60,000 nucleotides of DNA from Antedon mediterranea (taxonomy: Eukaryota; Echinodermata; Crinoidea; Comatulida; Antedonidae): contig NC_092679.1 of the NCBI RefSeq assembly GCF_964355755.1, positions 11,214,932-11,274,931 on the forward strand, in the 5' to 3' direction. The notes beneath the pieces were generated by a model that did not search any database, was not told where the DNA came from, and was given only the letters and a program-made list of their open reading frames with translations. The translations under genes and the position numbers were made by a program. This document shows, in pieces, positions 1 to 11,224 of this stretch; position 1 is the first letter of the stretch; each line of letters opens with the position of its first letter.

Positions 1-1012
1 AATCTACCAACACTTGCTGGAAACTGAAGATGTACTTGGACCTCTTCCAGCAAAGCAAGGTAACATCATTGACATTTTCACAAGGTCAAATTTTACACAT
101 CTCCTGGAAGCCATCAACACTTACACAAATGCAAATTCTGGATTGAAAGCAGGACTTAAAATAAGTTTGCTGTATTTACTCAAATCAGTTTCGAAAATAT
201 TAAGTGGATTGTTTTTAATAGCTGATAATGATCACAATTCACAGGAGATCAGCAACTTTCTCGTTGTGCTAGATATGCACAAGCATTCTTTTTTTGGTGA
301 TGCAGTATATGCCCAAAATAAAAGCAGGCAGGAGAGACTCCGAAGGCCACAAGAACAGCCAATATCAAAGGACATATCAACCTGGGTGAAAACGTTTCAA
401 ACACGCCACATCTTTATATTGAATTGCGGGACCTTGTCGTGTGCAGACTTACACTATACAATGCAAGAAGAGGAGGAGAGCCCAGTAGACTATTTATAAA
501 GGACTGGAGAGAGGCAGATGCAGGTGTATGGCTAGATGAGCGACAATTGAAGAAGCTGGATCCTATTGACCAAGCCCTTTCGAAACAACTGAAGGTTGGG
601 TATCAATCTGGGAAGGGCAAACATTTAGTGCCGACATTGTTTCCAAAACACACCCATGTTGCGATACGTGTCCTGGCAGCGGAGGATGTGCGGGAATCAT
701 GTGGCATTTCCAGTACAAATAGATACATGTTCCCTAGTACAAAGGGTTCAGAAGAGCATGTTTCTGGTTGGCATGCTGTACATACAGTATGTGAAAATGT
801 GCAGCTAGAAAAAAGACACCTAATAACAGCAACAAAAAACCGCCACAGGGTATCAACCGAGTTCGCACTGATGGACATTCCTGCAACACAAAGGCAATTC
901 ATCTATAAACACTTAGGACACAGCGAAGACACAAACGTTCACATATATCAAGACCCTCTTGCTGTAAGGGAAATTACTGTTGTTGGAAGAGGGTTGCAGA
1001 AGCTTGATAACG
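1..1012 (+). CDS. Tyrosine recombinase-like domain, 3' part of gene (5' end outside window)
   Basis: This is the last large coding block of a gene that enters from the left. The first frame (about 14-400) is helical and reads into a second frame (about 400-1012), so there is one apparent frameshift near 400-410. The second frame has the layout of a tyrosine recombinase fold: an Arg-I box in ARRGGEPSRL, a histidine-arginine box in TKNRHRVST, a second histidine box in KHLGHS and a candidate nucleophilic tyrosine in HIYQDP. These enzymes (Crypton, DIRS, phage integrases) cut and rejoin DNA through a 3'-phosphotyrosine. The element may be a Crypton-type transposon or a domesticated derivative. 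The block ends at a good donor (G|GTAAAT, phase 1) and is followed by tiny exons. Whether it is active is unknown; the frameshift argues for decay or a sequencing indel. Confidence 0.66.
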
Positions 1013-1305
1013 GTAAATTAAATTTTTAATTGTTTTTAAATTCCATTTTATTAATCTTTCTGTCTTCTCCTTCCATACATGCATAATTCCTCATTGTATT
1101 TTCATTTGATTTTTATTTAAAAATTAGGCATTGTTGCTTGGTACAATGCAACCATCACTCTCCCAAAGCATAAACACCCTAAAAAACAGAGTCTTGCCAA
1201 AATCCAGCATTATCCCAAAATATTTCTGTCCTTTATACAGTCCATACAGCTAATTACCAATTACCAATTTTAACAATGAATTATTTTTATTGTGTTTTTC
1301 CATAG

Positions 1306-1344
1306 GAGATGACCCAGAAAACCTAGAAATGAATAATTTTACAG
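1306..1344 (+). CDS. 39-nt acidic micro-exon, phase 1-1
   Basis: Acceptor CATAG and donor GTAAGC flank 39 bases. Joined in phase 1 to the preceding block they read GDDPENLEMNNFT. The exon has whole-codon length and the same phase on both sides, so it can be skipped or kept without changing frame. Confidence 0.55.
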
Positions 1345-1518
1345 GTAAGCTTTAATATATATGTATTGGTTCTAAACATTTTAATTTTGTAATTTTAAAA
1401 TATTTGTCATATTCATAACAATAGTCACAAAAATATGTTATTATGGTAGATCTTAAGTTCTTAAAAAGGACATGCAATCAAAGCAAATATACTTAATACT
1501 TCATTTATTTTTTATCAG

Positions 1519-1572
1519 CAGATGAAACTTTTGAAGAAGCAGAAGAAAATGAAGAAAACAGTGACATCACCG
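1519..1572 (+). CDS. 51/54-nt acidic micro-exon with NAGNAG acceptor
   Basis: The acceptor is TATCAGCAG, a NAGNAG pair, so the exon may start at 1519 or 1522. Both keep the frame and differ by one residue. It reads as a run of Glu, Asn and Asp ending SDIT, then the donor GTAAGC in phase 1. Confidence 0.5.
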
Positions 1573-2644
1573 GTAAGCTTATAAAACATTAGTAACAAAA
1601 ATCTATACCAGCTGGGGCTAAGATGAGAAATTAAGATTGACTCTTTCTATGAAGTTGCAATCTTTTCACACTGCTGCTTTAGCCAGGTACGTCCCAAGAG
1701 GACTACTCATTCAAAAGCTATAGCAAGCAGCAGTTATAGTTCTAGAGGCCAAAGTTTTTGGTACTTTGTAAACTAGGATGGGTCATGCTAAAATTACAAA
1801 CCTCAAAGCACGTCTGGGAGAAGAGAGTCTATGAAAAAAATTGCTGATAATACCCTAGATGCATGTAGACAGTAATCTGTAAAATCTTGTTCAATAAATA
1901 ATGACTTAATAATGAATAGGCCAGTATTATAATAATTCACTGTCAAATAATCAAAACATCATTTCTGGTATTTACAATGAGTCCCATTTGACTGTCAATC
2001 TAGACCGATATATATAATACTGTAATTCGCTGTCAGATAATCATTGAATTATTATCAAAACAGTCCATATACAGTAATAGTAAAGTTTTTTGTTATAATA
2101 GGATACAATTTGTTGACACTTGAAGCATCTAGGCTTGATGAAGTGACCCCTAGACTTGACCTTAGCAATAAAATATACTAAAGTGACAGAAATTGAGTCT
2201 GTTTAGTATATAATAAAGTAATATTATTTAGACATCATTTTTATTTAAATTTAATGAGCACATCATCTTTTACAGATTCAGTATTTTTTATTTTTCAATT
2301 GCACAATTATAACATATCAAACCATGAATTCTTCTTGTATTTTTTGCTTTAAATTACAAAAACAAATTTGAAATAAAAAATATTTTTAGGGGGACAATAT
2401 ATCTTTAAAATTGTTATGTCCACAAGCGAACAACGTTTTTTGTAAGAAATATTTCTTGTTTAGTGTTAAAATTAATTACTCCTTGTCCCATTTTCTATTT
2501 CAAGCTGTCCCTGTGTCATAAGAAAATGGCACGAATTATCATACACAAATTAGATTTCTGTAAAAAAACACACATGTACAATGTATCAAGAACGAAAATG
2601 TAAAAATTATCAATGTTATAAATGGTTTTTGTTTACTACTGTAG

Positions 2645-2668
2645 ATGACCAGGATCACGATTACACAG
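2645..2668 (+). CDS. 24-nt acidic micro-exon, phase 1-1
   Basis: Acceptor CTGTAG and donor GTAAGT surround 24 bases that read DDQDHDYT in phase 1, matching the acidic character and phase of the two exons before it. Confidence 0.45.
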
Positions 2669-2746
2669 GTAAGTTTATATTTAAAAAGGTTCGTTCTTCA
2701 CACGCCAAAGAGCATTCAATTGGTTAAAGAGCAGTGCGTATATGTT

Positions 2747-3629
2747 TAGACTGGGTTCCAGCCCGTAAATAGTAAAAATAAATATTTTGGCACAATGGCG
2801 TTTCATATGTATAATATAATACTAAGATTTATGGACTAGGGAAATATGTGAAAATATCGATTTACAGACCGCAAACATCCGATAAGAATAACGTAGGTTA
2901 TCATACCGTGTTTACTCATATGGGCGGGTGGTATGTAAATATGGATTTTGAATCAACCAATGATCAAAAGGACATCATTTAGGTTTAAAAAAATGAGTAT
3001 GTACCATCAAAACTGTATTGTATTATAGTATTGCCGAGTTTTGTTAATTACATTATCAAGTCTAGGCATAGCCTAGGCTTTGTACATATGAGCTAAATGC
3101 CGAATGAATACCACCGGCAGATAGCTACCACATATCTCTGCATAAAAGATCATTCAATGTTTGATTTACGGAGAAGCTAGCATACCTATCATATTAAGAC
3201 CAGACAAGTTTTCTTGGAAAAAATCCCATCAACAACTAGGCATATAAAATTCATTTCTAGCCTTCAGAAACTTTTACAACTCCCTGCTCTAATCATCACA
3301 TCATCATTTTGCGAAGATACAAGTGGAGTTCGTGTACCCTGAGTAAAGATGTGTGTCTTCACATCGTCTAAATGTGACATAGCGCATGCGCATCATCTTA
3401 GTTGTTGAATCTTATTTTTGAAATTTCCAAAAATGCATATTAAAATATTTTAGAGTGAGTTGAAACTTAGTCAACCGGATAATCGTATGCACCATAAATT
3501 CTTGGTGTCAAAACATGTGACATTTATATATTTCCCCAATCTGTAAATCTGAGTATTATATTATACATATGAAACGCCATATGTGGCAAAATATTTATCT
3601 TTACTATCTACGGGCTGGAACCCAGTCTA
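2747..3629. mobile_element. MITE with about 105-bp terminal inverted repeats, TA target site
   Basis: About 883 bp in an intron of the recombinase-like gene. The left end reads TAGACTGGGTTCCAGCCC and the right end is its complement; the match continues inward for roughly 105 bp with few differences (positions about 2747-2852 against 3525-3629). The ends lie on TA dinucleotides, as for Tc1/mariner-type insertions. No transposase is visible inside, so it must be moved by another element. Confidence 0.8.
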
Positions 3630-4065
3630 ATATAGGATGGAAGTCTGAGGTTGTCATATGTACCTGTAGGCCTCTACTTCTGTATTTAAGCATTTTATTG
3701 GAATATTGTTGAACATTATTTTTGGGCAAGTACAGTACTAAGTTATAAAATGTGGGCCGGTTGTCGGTTGCAAGTATCCGATAAAATAATATTAATATTT
3801 AATAACTAAAAACATTTACTCACATTTACATGTCACTGTCTTATTAAATCATCTCTCAATATACATTTCGAACTAAGCACGCACCGTGATTTACAATGAA
3901 TTATTTACATTTTTATACCTGGAATCACTCACGGTCAATTTAGTCAGTATAGGTGCATGTTTCAATTGTATTATGTGAAAAGTAACTTAAAATCGCATTT
4001 TAGTTGAATATTTTACCTTCAATGCACAGGGAATGCAGCAATTTATTATTTTTTCATTTTTTTAG

Positions 4066-4104
4066 TTAAAAAGATAACTTTACATAAAAGACATAACAAT
4101 GATG
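4066..4104 (+). CDS. 39-nt basic micro-exon, phase 1-1
   Basis: A T-rich tract ending TTTTTTTAG is followed by 39 bases and the donor GTGAGT. In phase 1 it reads VKKITLHKRHNND, basic rather than acidic. Length and phase match the other micro-exons. Confidence 0.45.
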
Positions 4105-4157
4105 GTGAGTAATGAAAAATCAAAATTACACTTATATTTGACATACTTTTTAACTAG

Positions 4158-4217
4158 AAATGGATATGCAATATTTTCCCTTTATTATATATAAACCAAT
4201 ATTTATTCTGTGCGATG
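4158..4217 (+). CDS. Tentative 60-nt exon, phase 1-1
   Basis: The bases between a TAACTAG acceptor and a GTAAAT donor would be a 60-nt symmetric exon in phase 1, but the product is hydrophobic (QYFPFIIYKP) and unlike its neighbours. It is listed only because phase and length fit. Confidence 0.2.
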
Positions 4218-4605
4218 GTAAATTTCCCGGTTGGCAATTGTCCTATGGTAAAGGATTGGGCGGCAAACGGCGACAGGTCGCAAAGAGACAATTGGCAATC
4301 ACGACAAATAGCAACAGAACAGGTAACAAAAGGCCAGATGGTGAATAGCCAAGTGGCAAATGGTTAATACTGGAAGCAGTAGAATTGTATAAAATGCAAA
4401 ATCTACAAGTGACATGCTTGGCTTCTTGACCCTTAAGTGTGTTACTGTAACCCGCTCTATATAATAAATAAGTGTCCTCTGATTTTCTTTTAAAAAAGTG
4501 CTTTGTGATAATATTATATATTTTAATACCTAGAGCGAACTTACACGCACTGGAGCAGTGTCTCATAAGGCAAAGTTCTATCCTACTTCAAGAAGTTCTT
4601 AACAG

Positions 4606-4629
4606 GTGAAGAAAAAAAAAAGTTACCAG
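4606..4629 (+). CDS. Tentative 24-nt micro-exon, phase 1-1
   Basis: AACAG acceptor, 24 bases and donor GTAAGA. Phase 1 reading is GEEKKKLP. It has the same length as the 2645 exon; the acceptor context is weak. Confidence 0.3.
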
Positions 4630-4724
4630 GTAAGAACACAATCATAAAATAGAGCAACAAATAATCACTGATAAACAATTTACAATTATCAAATTATTTG
4701 CAAATATAATTTGGTATCTGTTAG

Positions 4725-6541
4725 CTAATTTTGAAACTTGGTATATGTAATGATGCCCTAAATTGGTTTACTCCATATCTAAGTTATAGATCACAAGTTG
4801 TAAATGTAAATAGTTCAATTTCTGATTTAACTGAGAAATTGACATTGGAATTCCACAGGGCTCTATTTTAGGTCCTTTGTTATTTATTATATATGTAAAT
4901 TCTCTTCCTGATGCTGTTGATTGTAAATGTGTTATGTACGCTGATGATACCACTCTATTATGTAGCTCCTCAAATAAAATCCTATAACTCTGCAAAACAA
5001 TCTAAACTCAAATTTTTGTAAAATATCAAAATGGTTAGATAACAACAGATTGACTTTGAATGTTAAAAAAACTAAACTTATGGTATTTGGTACTAGTCAC
5101 TTACTAAATAACTTCCAAAATATTTCACTTGATGATAATGGAACTAACATTGAAAGAGTGGAATCATTTAAGTACTTAGGTGTTATATTTGATCCTAAAT
5201 TGACATGGAAGGATCAAATAAATAGTGTATCATCAAAGGTTTCTAAACGAATAGGGGTAATACGGCTATTATGCTGGCAAATTCTCTTGTAATGCCATTG
5301 TTTGACTATTGTAGTGCTGTATGGACTAATTGTACAAAAGAAACTTTAAAGACCCCTTCCCTGCAATTTTGGACGTTTTTTGGAAAATAATACATATATA
5401 TCACTTTAAAAACATTAAACCATGTCATTCCTTGTCTTAAATGTACGTTTTATGGTAAATTATGATAAAAAGTGAGAAACAATGCACTACCTAAGTAGCT
5501 CGCGGCGATCGACCTCTCGTGGACGGTCTTAGGCCTAGCCTAGCTAGGCTTAGTTTTGTAGGCCTAGCTGGTAAACATCGATAACGTACGAACATCGTAC
5601 GCTAGCTATATACCTGGCCTGACGTTGTATAGTTGCTGCATTAATTGTCTTTCTATTTTTGCCAGACTCCGTTGATACAAATTGGGGAAAACCTGTTATT
5701 TTCGCTGAAAAGTTAGGAGTCTTCCATTTGTTTTGGCTTCACGATCGATCGAAAAGTGGGCGAATTACAGGTGAAAAACAAAAATATCAATCCGCGCGCA
5801 ATGCATTTTGGGATTTATAGCGGGCCTCTATAATTATTAGAATCGATTTATTTTTCACATTTTTAACCGTTTAAAGACGAAAAAAGTTATCGCAATAGGA
5901 CCATATAGTATTATTTTTACATTAAATATAGTTTGTGATCTTAAAATAGATCTAAAAAACGTAGGGAATGGGGCTTTAAATACACTTCAAATATTATTCA
6001 ATTAGGTGGAGTTCTGTTATCCGCAGATATATATACACCGATAAACGATATTTTTAAAACACTTAATTGGGTTACACTAAATGAAAGATGGAGGGAACAT
6101 CTACTACTTACAACTTTCAAATGCATTAATGGCCATTCACCATCATATTTATCCTCAATGTTTAAGTTTAATGACTCCCTCCACCCCAAATGCACCCATA
6201 GCCAAATTTGTAAAACATTAATTACACCAAATTGGAAAAATGCTCAAGGTAAAAGAACCTTCACCAACTGAAACTAGAACAAAAGTAACTGGGAAACATA
6301 TTTATAAACTAAAAAATATAGCAACTTTTATGTCATCCAAGTGATCCTACATTTTTTTTTTTATATATTTTATTTTTTATATTTTATTTGTTTTTAACTG
6401 TTCTGTATATATCTTTTAAATTAGGCCTACTGTGTATTTATGTTAATTTTTGTTTACTTTTGGAAAGCAGTACTGCGTTACTGAAAATGCAATCCAGTCA
6501 AAAGAAAGAATAAATAAAAAATAATAAATAATAATAATAAA
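4725..6541 (+). mobile_element. 5'-truncated LINE fragment (reverse transcriptase, Jockey/CR1-like)
   Basis: Translated pieces show a reverse transcriptase from just before the [13 protein letters not shown] box (about 4850) through the catalytic box YADDTTLL (about 4935), the KYLGVIFDPKLTW region (5170-5220) and the C-terminal domain (LSADIYTPINDIFKTLNW, about 6010-6080). At least one frameshift lies before GIPQGS. The 3' end is a run of AATAATAA repeats (to about 6541). The fragment sits in the last intron of the recombinase-like gene and is itself interrupted at 5351-5974. It is non-functional. Confidence 0.8.
5351..5974. mobile_element. TIR element nested in the LINE, TTTAAA duplication
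   Basis: TTTAAA at 5345-5350 is repeated at 5975-5980. The ends GACCCCTTCCCT and AGGGAATGGGGC are inverted repeats with a few mismatches. Skipping the insert rejoins the LINE protein (KETL then NTLQIL), which proves the boundary. The target could equally be TTAA because TTTAAA is palindromic. The interior contains two TAGGCCTA octamers and no coding capacity. Confidence 0.75.
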
Positions 6542-6715
6542 TTTAATCACTTCCATAGAAAAAAAATGAACTAAAATAAATTACATTTTTTCAGGTAACT
6601 ATTTTTTCTTTTTTGACTCCAAGTGGATAACTATTATTATTATTATTATCAAAATGGCATATTCAACCGAAAGAGATGATAAAATGATTGCATTTTTGTT
6701 TTTCTAATTTTGCAG

Positions 6716-6861
6716 GCAAGAAAGAGGTAGCAAAGTTTTTGACATTGAATCCTGGATTCCCAATCCAAAATTGGATAGTAATAAAAACAAAGGTAATGAA
6801 TGAAAAGATGATGCGGGATAAGGCAGCCAAACGATTGGTGGAGGGCAAGTTTCAATGTTAA
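6716..6861 (+). CDS. Terminal exon of the tyrosine recombinase-like gene
   Basis: After a strong acceptor (TTTTGCAG) a phase-1 reading continues for 48 codons to a TAA at 6859-6861. The product begins GKKEVAKFLTLNPGFPIQ and ends KRLVEGKFQC, a lysine-rich tail that looks like real protein. Phase agrees with every micro-exon upstream. An internal AAAG|GTAATG could act as a donor, so a further exon is possible. The intron before it (from 4630) holds a LINE fragment. Confidence 0.5.
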
Positions 6862-7261
6862 CAATTTTAAAAGGTTTGAAAAATGATAAACAATTGTTTG
6901 AAAAATTGATATAACATTACAGTATGTAAACATTCTGATTTTTTCTGCTGGTTGATATACTTGTTAGGTTATATGCATTATCATGCATATAACCTTATTG
7001 ATTTTGTCAGGATCTTTTATGCATTTCCTTAACTGTATAGAAAATATTTATATTGTGAATATATTGGACATTATTTCTTTAAGTTAAGTCATTATACTCG
7101 GGTTTCTTTCTTAAGGGTTTCTTAAGAATCTTGTACGATTACAGAGAAAATTATAGACCGTTCGCAAAATAAGCAAATGGAAATGGGCAATCATCTTGCC
7201 CGCCATCAGGTCTGCTGCTGTGACATGATTGATGTCGCGAAGGCCAGCGATACACGGTAAA

Positions 7262-7420
7262 CTATCCACCAATTTGATCGTCACAATCGTCACGGGATGT
7301 TTTTCTCATTAACACACCCATTCGCGCACACACTGTATTTAACTACCGGGGAATTAACCGGTACTAGCATGGATAATTGTTGTGCTTGAACACACCCTAA
7401 CATTGTACAGTACCATCGCT
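7262..7420 (+). repeat. Dispersed repeat, copy 1 (matches 57290-57475 inverted)
   Basis: The stretch CCACCAATTTGATCGTCA, then GGGGAATTAACCGGTACTAG (7348-7367), recurs in inverted orientation near 57,360-57,470 with about 80% agreement by eye. Here it lies directly upstream of the Myb/SANT-like relic, suggesting an inter-gene region of a Harbinger element. Confidence 0.6.
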
Positions 7421-7439
7421 TTGTTTGGTCATTAATCAT

Positions 7440-7802
7440 GTTTATTAATGGTTCTACCAGATATTCGTCGTCATGGCAACGGCAACTCGGTAGCGTATCT
7501 ACTAGAATTATGGGGAGATGGATCATGTACAGAGGCAGTTGGATGGAACACAACGGAACGGCAACATTTACACAAACATCGCCGAAAGAATTACTGACTG
7601 GTTTGGTGTTGCTGTTGTCGTCACACAGGTGACAAACAAACTGAAGTGTGTACATCGTGAGTACACAAAGGCAAGGGACAAAAACAACCTGACGGGAAGG
7701 GGAAAAATGACATGACGTTGACAGGATACAAGAGATCTACACAATCCTGCATTTGTACTTGACAACAATCGTCCTAATCCTAGGCCAGTTGAAGTAAATG
7801 AA
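7440..7802 (+). pseudogene. Harbinger Myb/SANT-like DNA-binding domain relic
   Basis: One frame gives VAYLLELWGDG and a second gives HVQRQLDGTQRNGNIYTN followed by KLKCVHREYTKARDKNN, the layout of the Myb/SANT-like domain (LLELW, then NKLK.L..EY..V.D) of the second protein of PIF/Harbinger transposons. In those elements this protein binds the ends and helps import the transposase. A frameshift lies near 7515, and a further piece (LHNPAFVLDNNRPNPRPVEV, about 7735-7795) needs another frame change before a GTAAGC donor at 7803. It is decayed. The domain identity is recognised from pattern, not searched. Confidence 0.55.
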
Positions 7803-9326
7803 GGTAAGCGTTGCCATGTAGCATCAGCAGGGCTTTAGACCCACCTAGCCTACTAGCCTCCTATTAGGATAGGAAAAAAAAATAATTTGTTTGCCCTACG
7901 CGCCCGCCCCTAAATCGCCAAAATCGAGGGGCGGAGTTTTTTAAAAAGTTTTTTTTTTTTGGAATTTTTTTTAAATGAATTTCGATATAGGCTAGTTTTA
8001 GAGCTAAAGTTAAAGAGGCTGTATGCGCCAGGCCTAAGCCTAGGTAGGCCTACTAGTAGTTAGTACTAGACCTATTAGTAGGCCCAATACCCAGTAGGCC
8101 TATACTATTGTTACTAAGAAAATATACACATTCATCGTTTAAATATCCACAAACAAAGCATAACACATTAATATAACAATTTCCGTTTTTAACTCCAATG
8201 TTTTATTTACCTACGAACAACGTTGCGCCTACTTTGCATTGCCAATTGATTGTATTGAGCGAACATAGAGAAAAGCGCCGTATCTTTTTAACGAAAATAG
8301 CCGAGTCAACTACGCCCTCTATCTATTTTATGTTGAAACTTCAACGCTTGTTTTTAGAATTACCGCAAAATTAAATGTGTGGTTTTATTTTTATCTATGA
8401 CGCTTGGTTGCGCATGCGTATACGGCTAAATAACTCCTCGTGAAACGATGTGGTAAGTTCCATCTTGTGGTAAATTTTTCAAGATGTCTATCGTCACTAA
8501 AGCGTCATTGGTGCGTCAAACGGTTGTTCTTAACCAATAGTTTTTTAGATGCATTTGACAAAACAAAATGCGAAGGAGATGGAAGTCTTTCAAAGGTGCA
8601 ACTTTCTAAAAAATAGGATGGCCCCTGGCTTGACATTGAGATGCATGAGCTGGTGGAGATGTTGCCCGAGTTAGATATGCGGCATGTTAACTTTTTATGC
8701 ATTGAGTCTAGTCCCAACACAAACAAAAGCGCTTTTGATGTTCTTTTTGATGTTTTAAGATTAGGGATAACGATGCAAAATTAAAAGTTGTTATTTTTCA
8801 ACCAATTTAAACATTAGATGTTAGTATTTTGTTTCAATATTCCAATAAAGAAAGAATTACGAAAATCTGACTTGTAGTTTTCGAAATATAAGGTCTAAAA
8901 CATCTCCGAAAATGATCGTTTTTGGCCACGAACGTTGTAAACAAATTGCGCCCTCAGTCGACAATTGTATAAGCCACACCGTTTTTCGCTAAAATAATTA
9001 CAAATAATTACGTTTTATAGTAATTTATTTTATATATCAACATTGGAAATATCAATAAAATATGTTATTAAATGTTTACAAAATATATAAAGTTGTTTAT
9101 TTAACGGAGTTCGTACAAATTCATTGCTCTAAATTTGTGTAGTAACATCAGTACAGACAGACCATGTGACTTCGCGGTACACGCGAGAGAAAACATTCCG
9201 CTGTGGGTGATTCGCGTCCACCAATCAAATAGCCAGGATCCAAAATCATTCAACCGTGAGCTCTGCCGATCGCGGGAAATCTCAGCTTTGATTGGCTTAC
9301 GATGACATCATATCACAAAATGGTGG
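7803..9326. other. Gene-poor stretch with one coding-looking fragment
   Basis: Mostly AT-rich DNA with two TAGGCCTA octamers near 8046 and 8096 and a T-rich low-complexity tract at 7945-7975. One frame at about 8548-8750 reads DAFDKTKCEGDGSLSKVQ and, after an in-frame TAG, DIEMHELVEMLPELDMRH. It looks protein-like but I do not recognise it. Nothing else is supported. Confidence 0.4.
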
Positions 9327-9576
9327 TTTTGTAGTTGAGCCTCACGTAATTTTCACAATTTTATTTTAAAAATGAAATAAATGGACCTGCTTTATGGTAT
9401 GTGTGATTTTTCTCTAAAAGATTTAAATAATAAAGGCTTCATATAGAGAAAAAACCGTTTTTTTGGCACTTATAATAAATATTTCTCAGAGAAAAAAGCA
9501 CATGGCATGTAGAACTATATTATCTTGGCGTAGGAAGACAAACAAATCCCAGGTCATGAGAGGCTCAACTACAAAA
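9327..9576. mobile_element. 250-bp MITE-like element with inverted ends
   Basis: TTTTGTAGTTGAGCCTC at 9327 is repeated inverted at 9560-9576. The inner region has no coding capacity. The clean ends and short spacing fit a miniature inverted-repeat element; the target duplication is not clear. Confidence 0.55.
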
Positions 9577-9916
9577 ACAAGGTTGAATAGGGTTAGGTCA
9601 CTGGACCGTTCGAAGGTTTTTGAGTAAACAATCTACCGCGTATGGTCGTACGCGCTAGACAGTACGATATTTTAACCACATTTTTTACATGTTTGGTTGA
9701 ATGTAATGACGATAAAAAATAGTTGATCTTATGGAATGATATGTAAATAAATAAATACTCAAAAGAATTATGTTTACAGTTCAATTATTTTCATAAAAAT
9801 TGTGTTTACCAATGGACAAATAATCGCGTCAATGACATAGCGCGCATGGTAACGTACGCGGAGTTGAATCGTGGCAATAACAATGGAGTCAACTCTCGGT
9901 AACCCTACTTATTAAG

Positions 9917-10476
9917 ATGCAGATATTTTCCACCAAGAAGGACCAAAATAGTAAGTTTATTAAATTGTTTGCCGATTGTTTTTGTTTTACTGTAAACTTT
10001 TATTTTACTAGAATACCTTCAGTTACCAGTGTCAATGAACAACAAAATCATGATTCTGAACATCAAAATAAATATATCTCATCTTTAATTGTAAAACAGG
10101 TGTTATGATCTTTACATGCCTAGGCCCTACAGTTACTACTCAGCTACTGTAATATTTATTTTTTTATTTTCAAAGATCTTAACAATAAAGATATTAATGA
10201 CATGGAGAAAAGAGGTATAGAACGCTGAAAAAGATGGATCATATATTGTAATGGTTGGTATTCACTGTATTTAGTTTGAATAAAACAAGACTTTTATTAA
10301 ATCAATGCTTAACAGGCCTAAACTTATGGATACTAAATGCGAAAATGTTTTTGTTCTATGTTTTAAAAAGAGTAACTTCATATTCAATGATAACGCTCAT
10401 TTTTGTTTCTTCAGACTCTTACAAATGCACTCTGGCATATAACACTTCCAAAGAGTTAGATTGGCAGATAAGATAG
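9917..10476 (+). CDS. Tentative small upstream exons of the cysteine-rich gene
   Basis: Several short blocks bounded by splice-like sites follow one another: an ATG block at 9917-9951 ending at GTAAGT, a block at about 10020-10099 before GTGTTA, an acidic block after CAAAG near 10177 reading DLNNKDINDMEKR in phase 1, and one after TCTTCAG near 10415 reading DSYKCTLAYNTSKELDW and then stopping. They resemble the small phase-1 exons of the recombinase-like gene. I cannot tell whether they belong to the gene that follows. Confidence 0.25.
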
Positions 10477-10584
10477 TAAATTTAGTTATTAATAATATTT
10501 TAAAAAGCAACAAATCTAACCTACTTGCCTACTTGGACTAAAGTCAAAAGTTGTATTTGATCAATATTTTGTTTAGTATTACAG

Positions 10585-10722
10585 ATGAGGATCATGGAAC
10601 CAATTAAAGAAGAGGACATTAAAGCCCTTCAAGAAGTTGCAATTGATCCAACCATCGATACCAGCAAGTTGCAAACCAAACATCTTGCCAAATGCAAAAA
10701 CGCATGTTCAATGTAGAACCAG
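10585..10722 (+). CDS. Exon of degraded cysteine-rich gene
   Basis: Between an ATTACAG acceptor and a GTAAGT donor one frame reads MRIMEPIKEEDIKALQEV and then TIDTSKLQTKHLAKC; the last residues fit better in a second frame (MQKRMFNVEP), implying one indel. It is the first clear exon before the family-like blocks downstream. Confidence 0.4.
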
Positions 10723-10939
10723 GTAAGTTAAAGTGGTGCAATTTTTGTCCAGCTCGCACATACTTTCTTTAAATAAAAGGATGCGAGTGCAAGGACAAAT
10801 TTGAAACATATATCAATTTGTTTTGCCCTATGTGCAGTACCGTAAATAAACTTTTTGAAAAAGACTTTGTTTTTGGTAAAGTGAAAGTACTGTAGTGTAA
10901 ACCAATGATTTCTTTATTTCTCAACATACTCTAGATTAG

Positions 10940-11121
10940 AAAATGTAATGATCTGCTGTGGCCCACACAGATCCTCACCTGAATTACAATGGCTATCAGA
11001 TCCAAAGATAGATGGAAGTGGAGACCACGAGAGATATAAAGATGTTGTTGGCTCCAGTACGACTGATGAGTTGAGACCCTCAAATCAACTGTATAAAGGA
11101 AAAGTCAATGAAGAAGAGCAA
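10940..11121 (+). CDS. Exon of degraded cysteine-rich gene
   Basis: The block reads NDLLWPTQIL in one frame and, after a shift, PELQWLSDPKIDGSGDHE then SSTTDELRPSNQ in the next. This LQWL.DP.....H...........RPS pattern is one I associate with an uncharacterised invertebrate protein family that precedes a zinc-ribbon-like C-terminus, which is what follows here. Donor GTAAGC at 11122. Confidence 0.45.
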
Positions 11122-11224
11122 GTAAGCAATGACCATTTGAATAAATATGCTATCACTATCAGTTTTAGAATATATAGACTGTGTGGTATTAGTATTTAAT
11201 ATTAATCTTTTCTTTTCACTTAAG

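Noticed and set aside
603-902. Minus-strand open frame
   Set aside because: Shadow of the tyrosine recombinase-like coding region.
9585-9600. Telomere-like GGTTAGG
   Set aside because: Only one to two units; no array.
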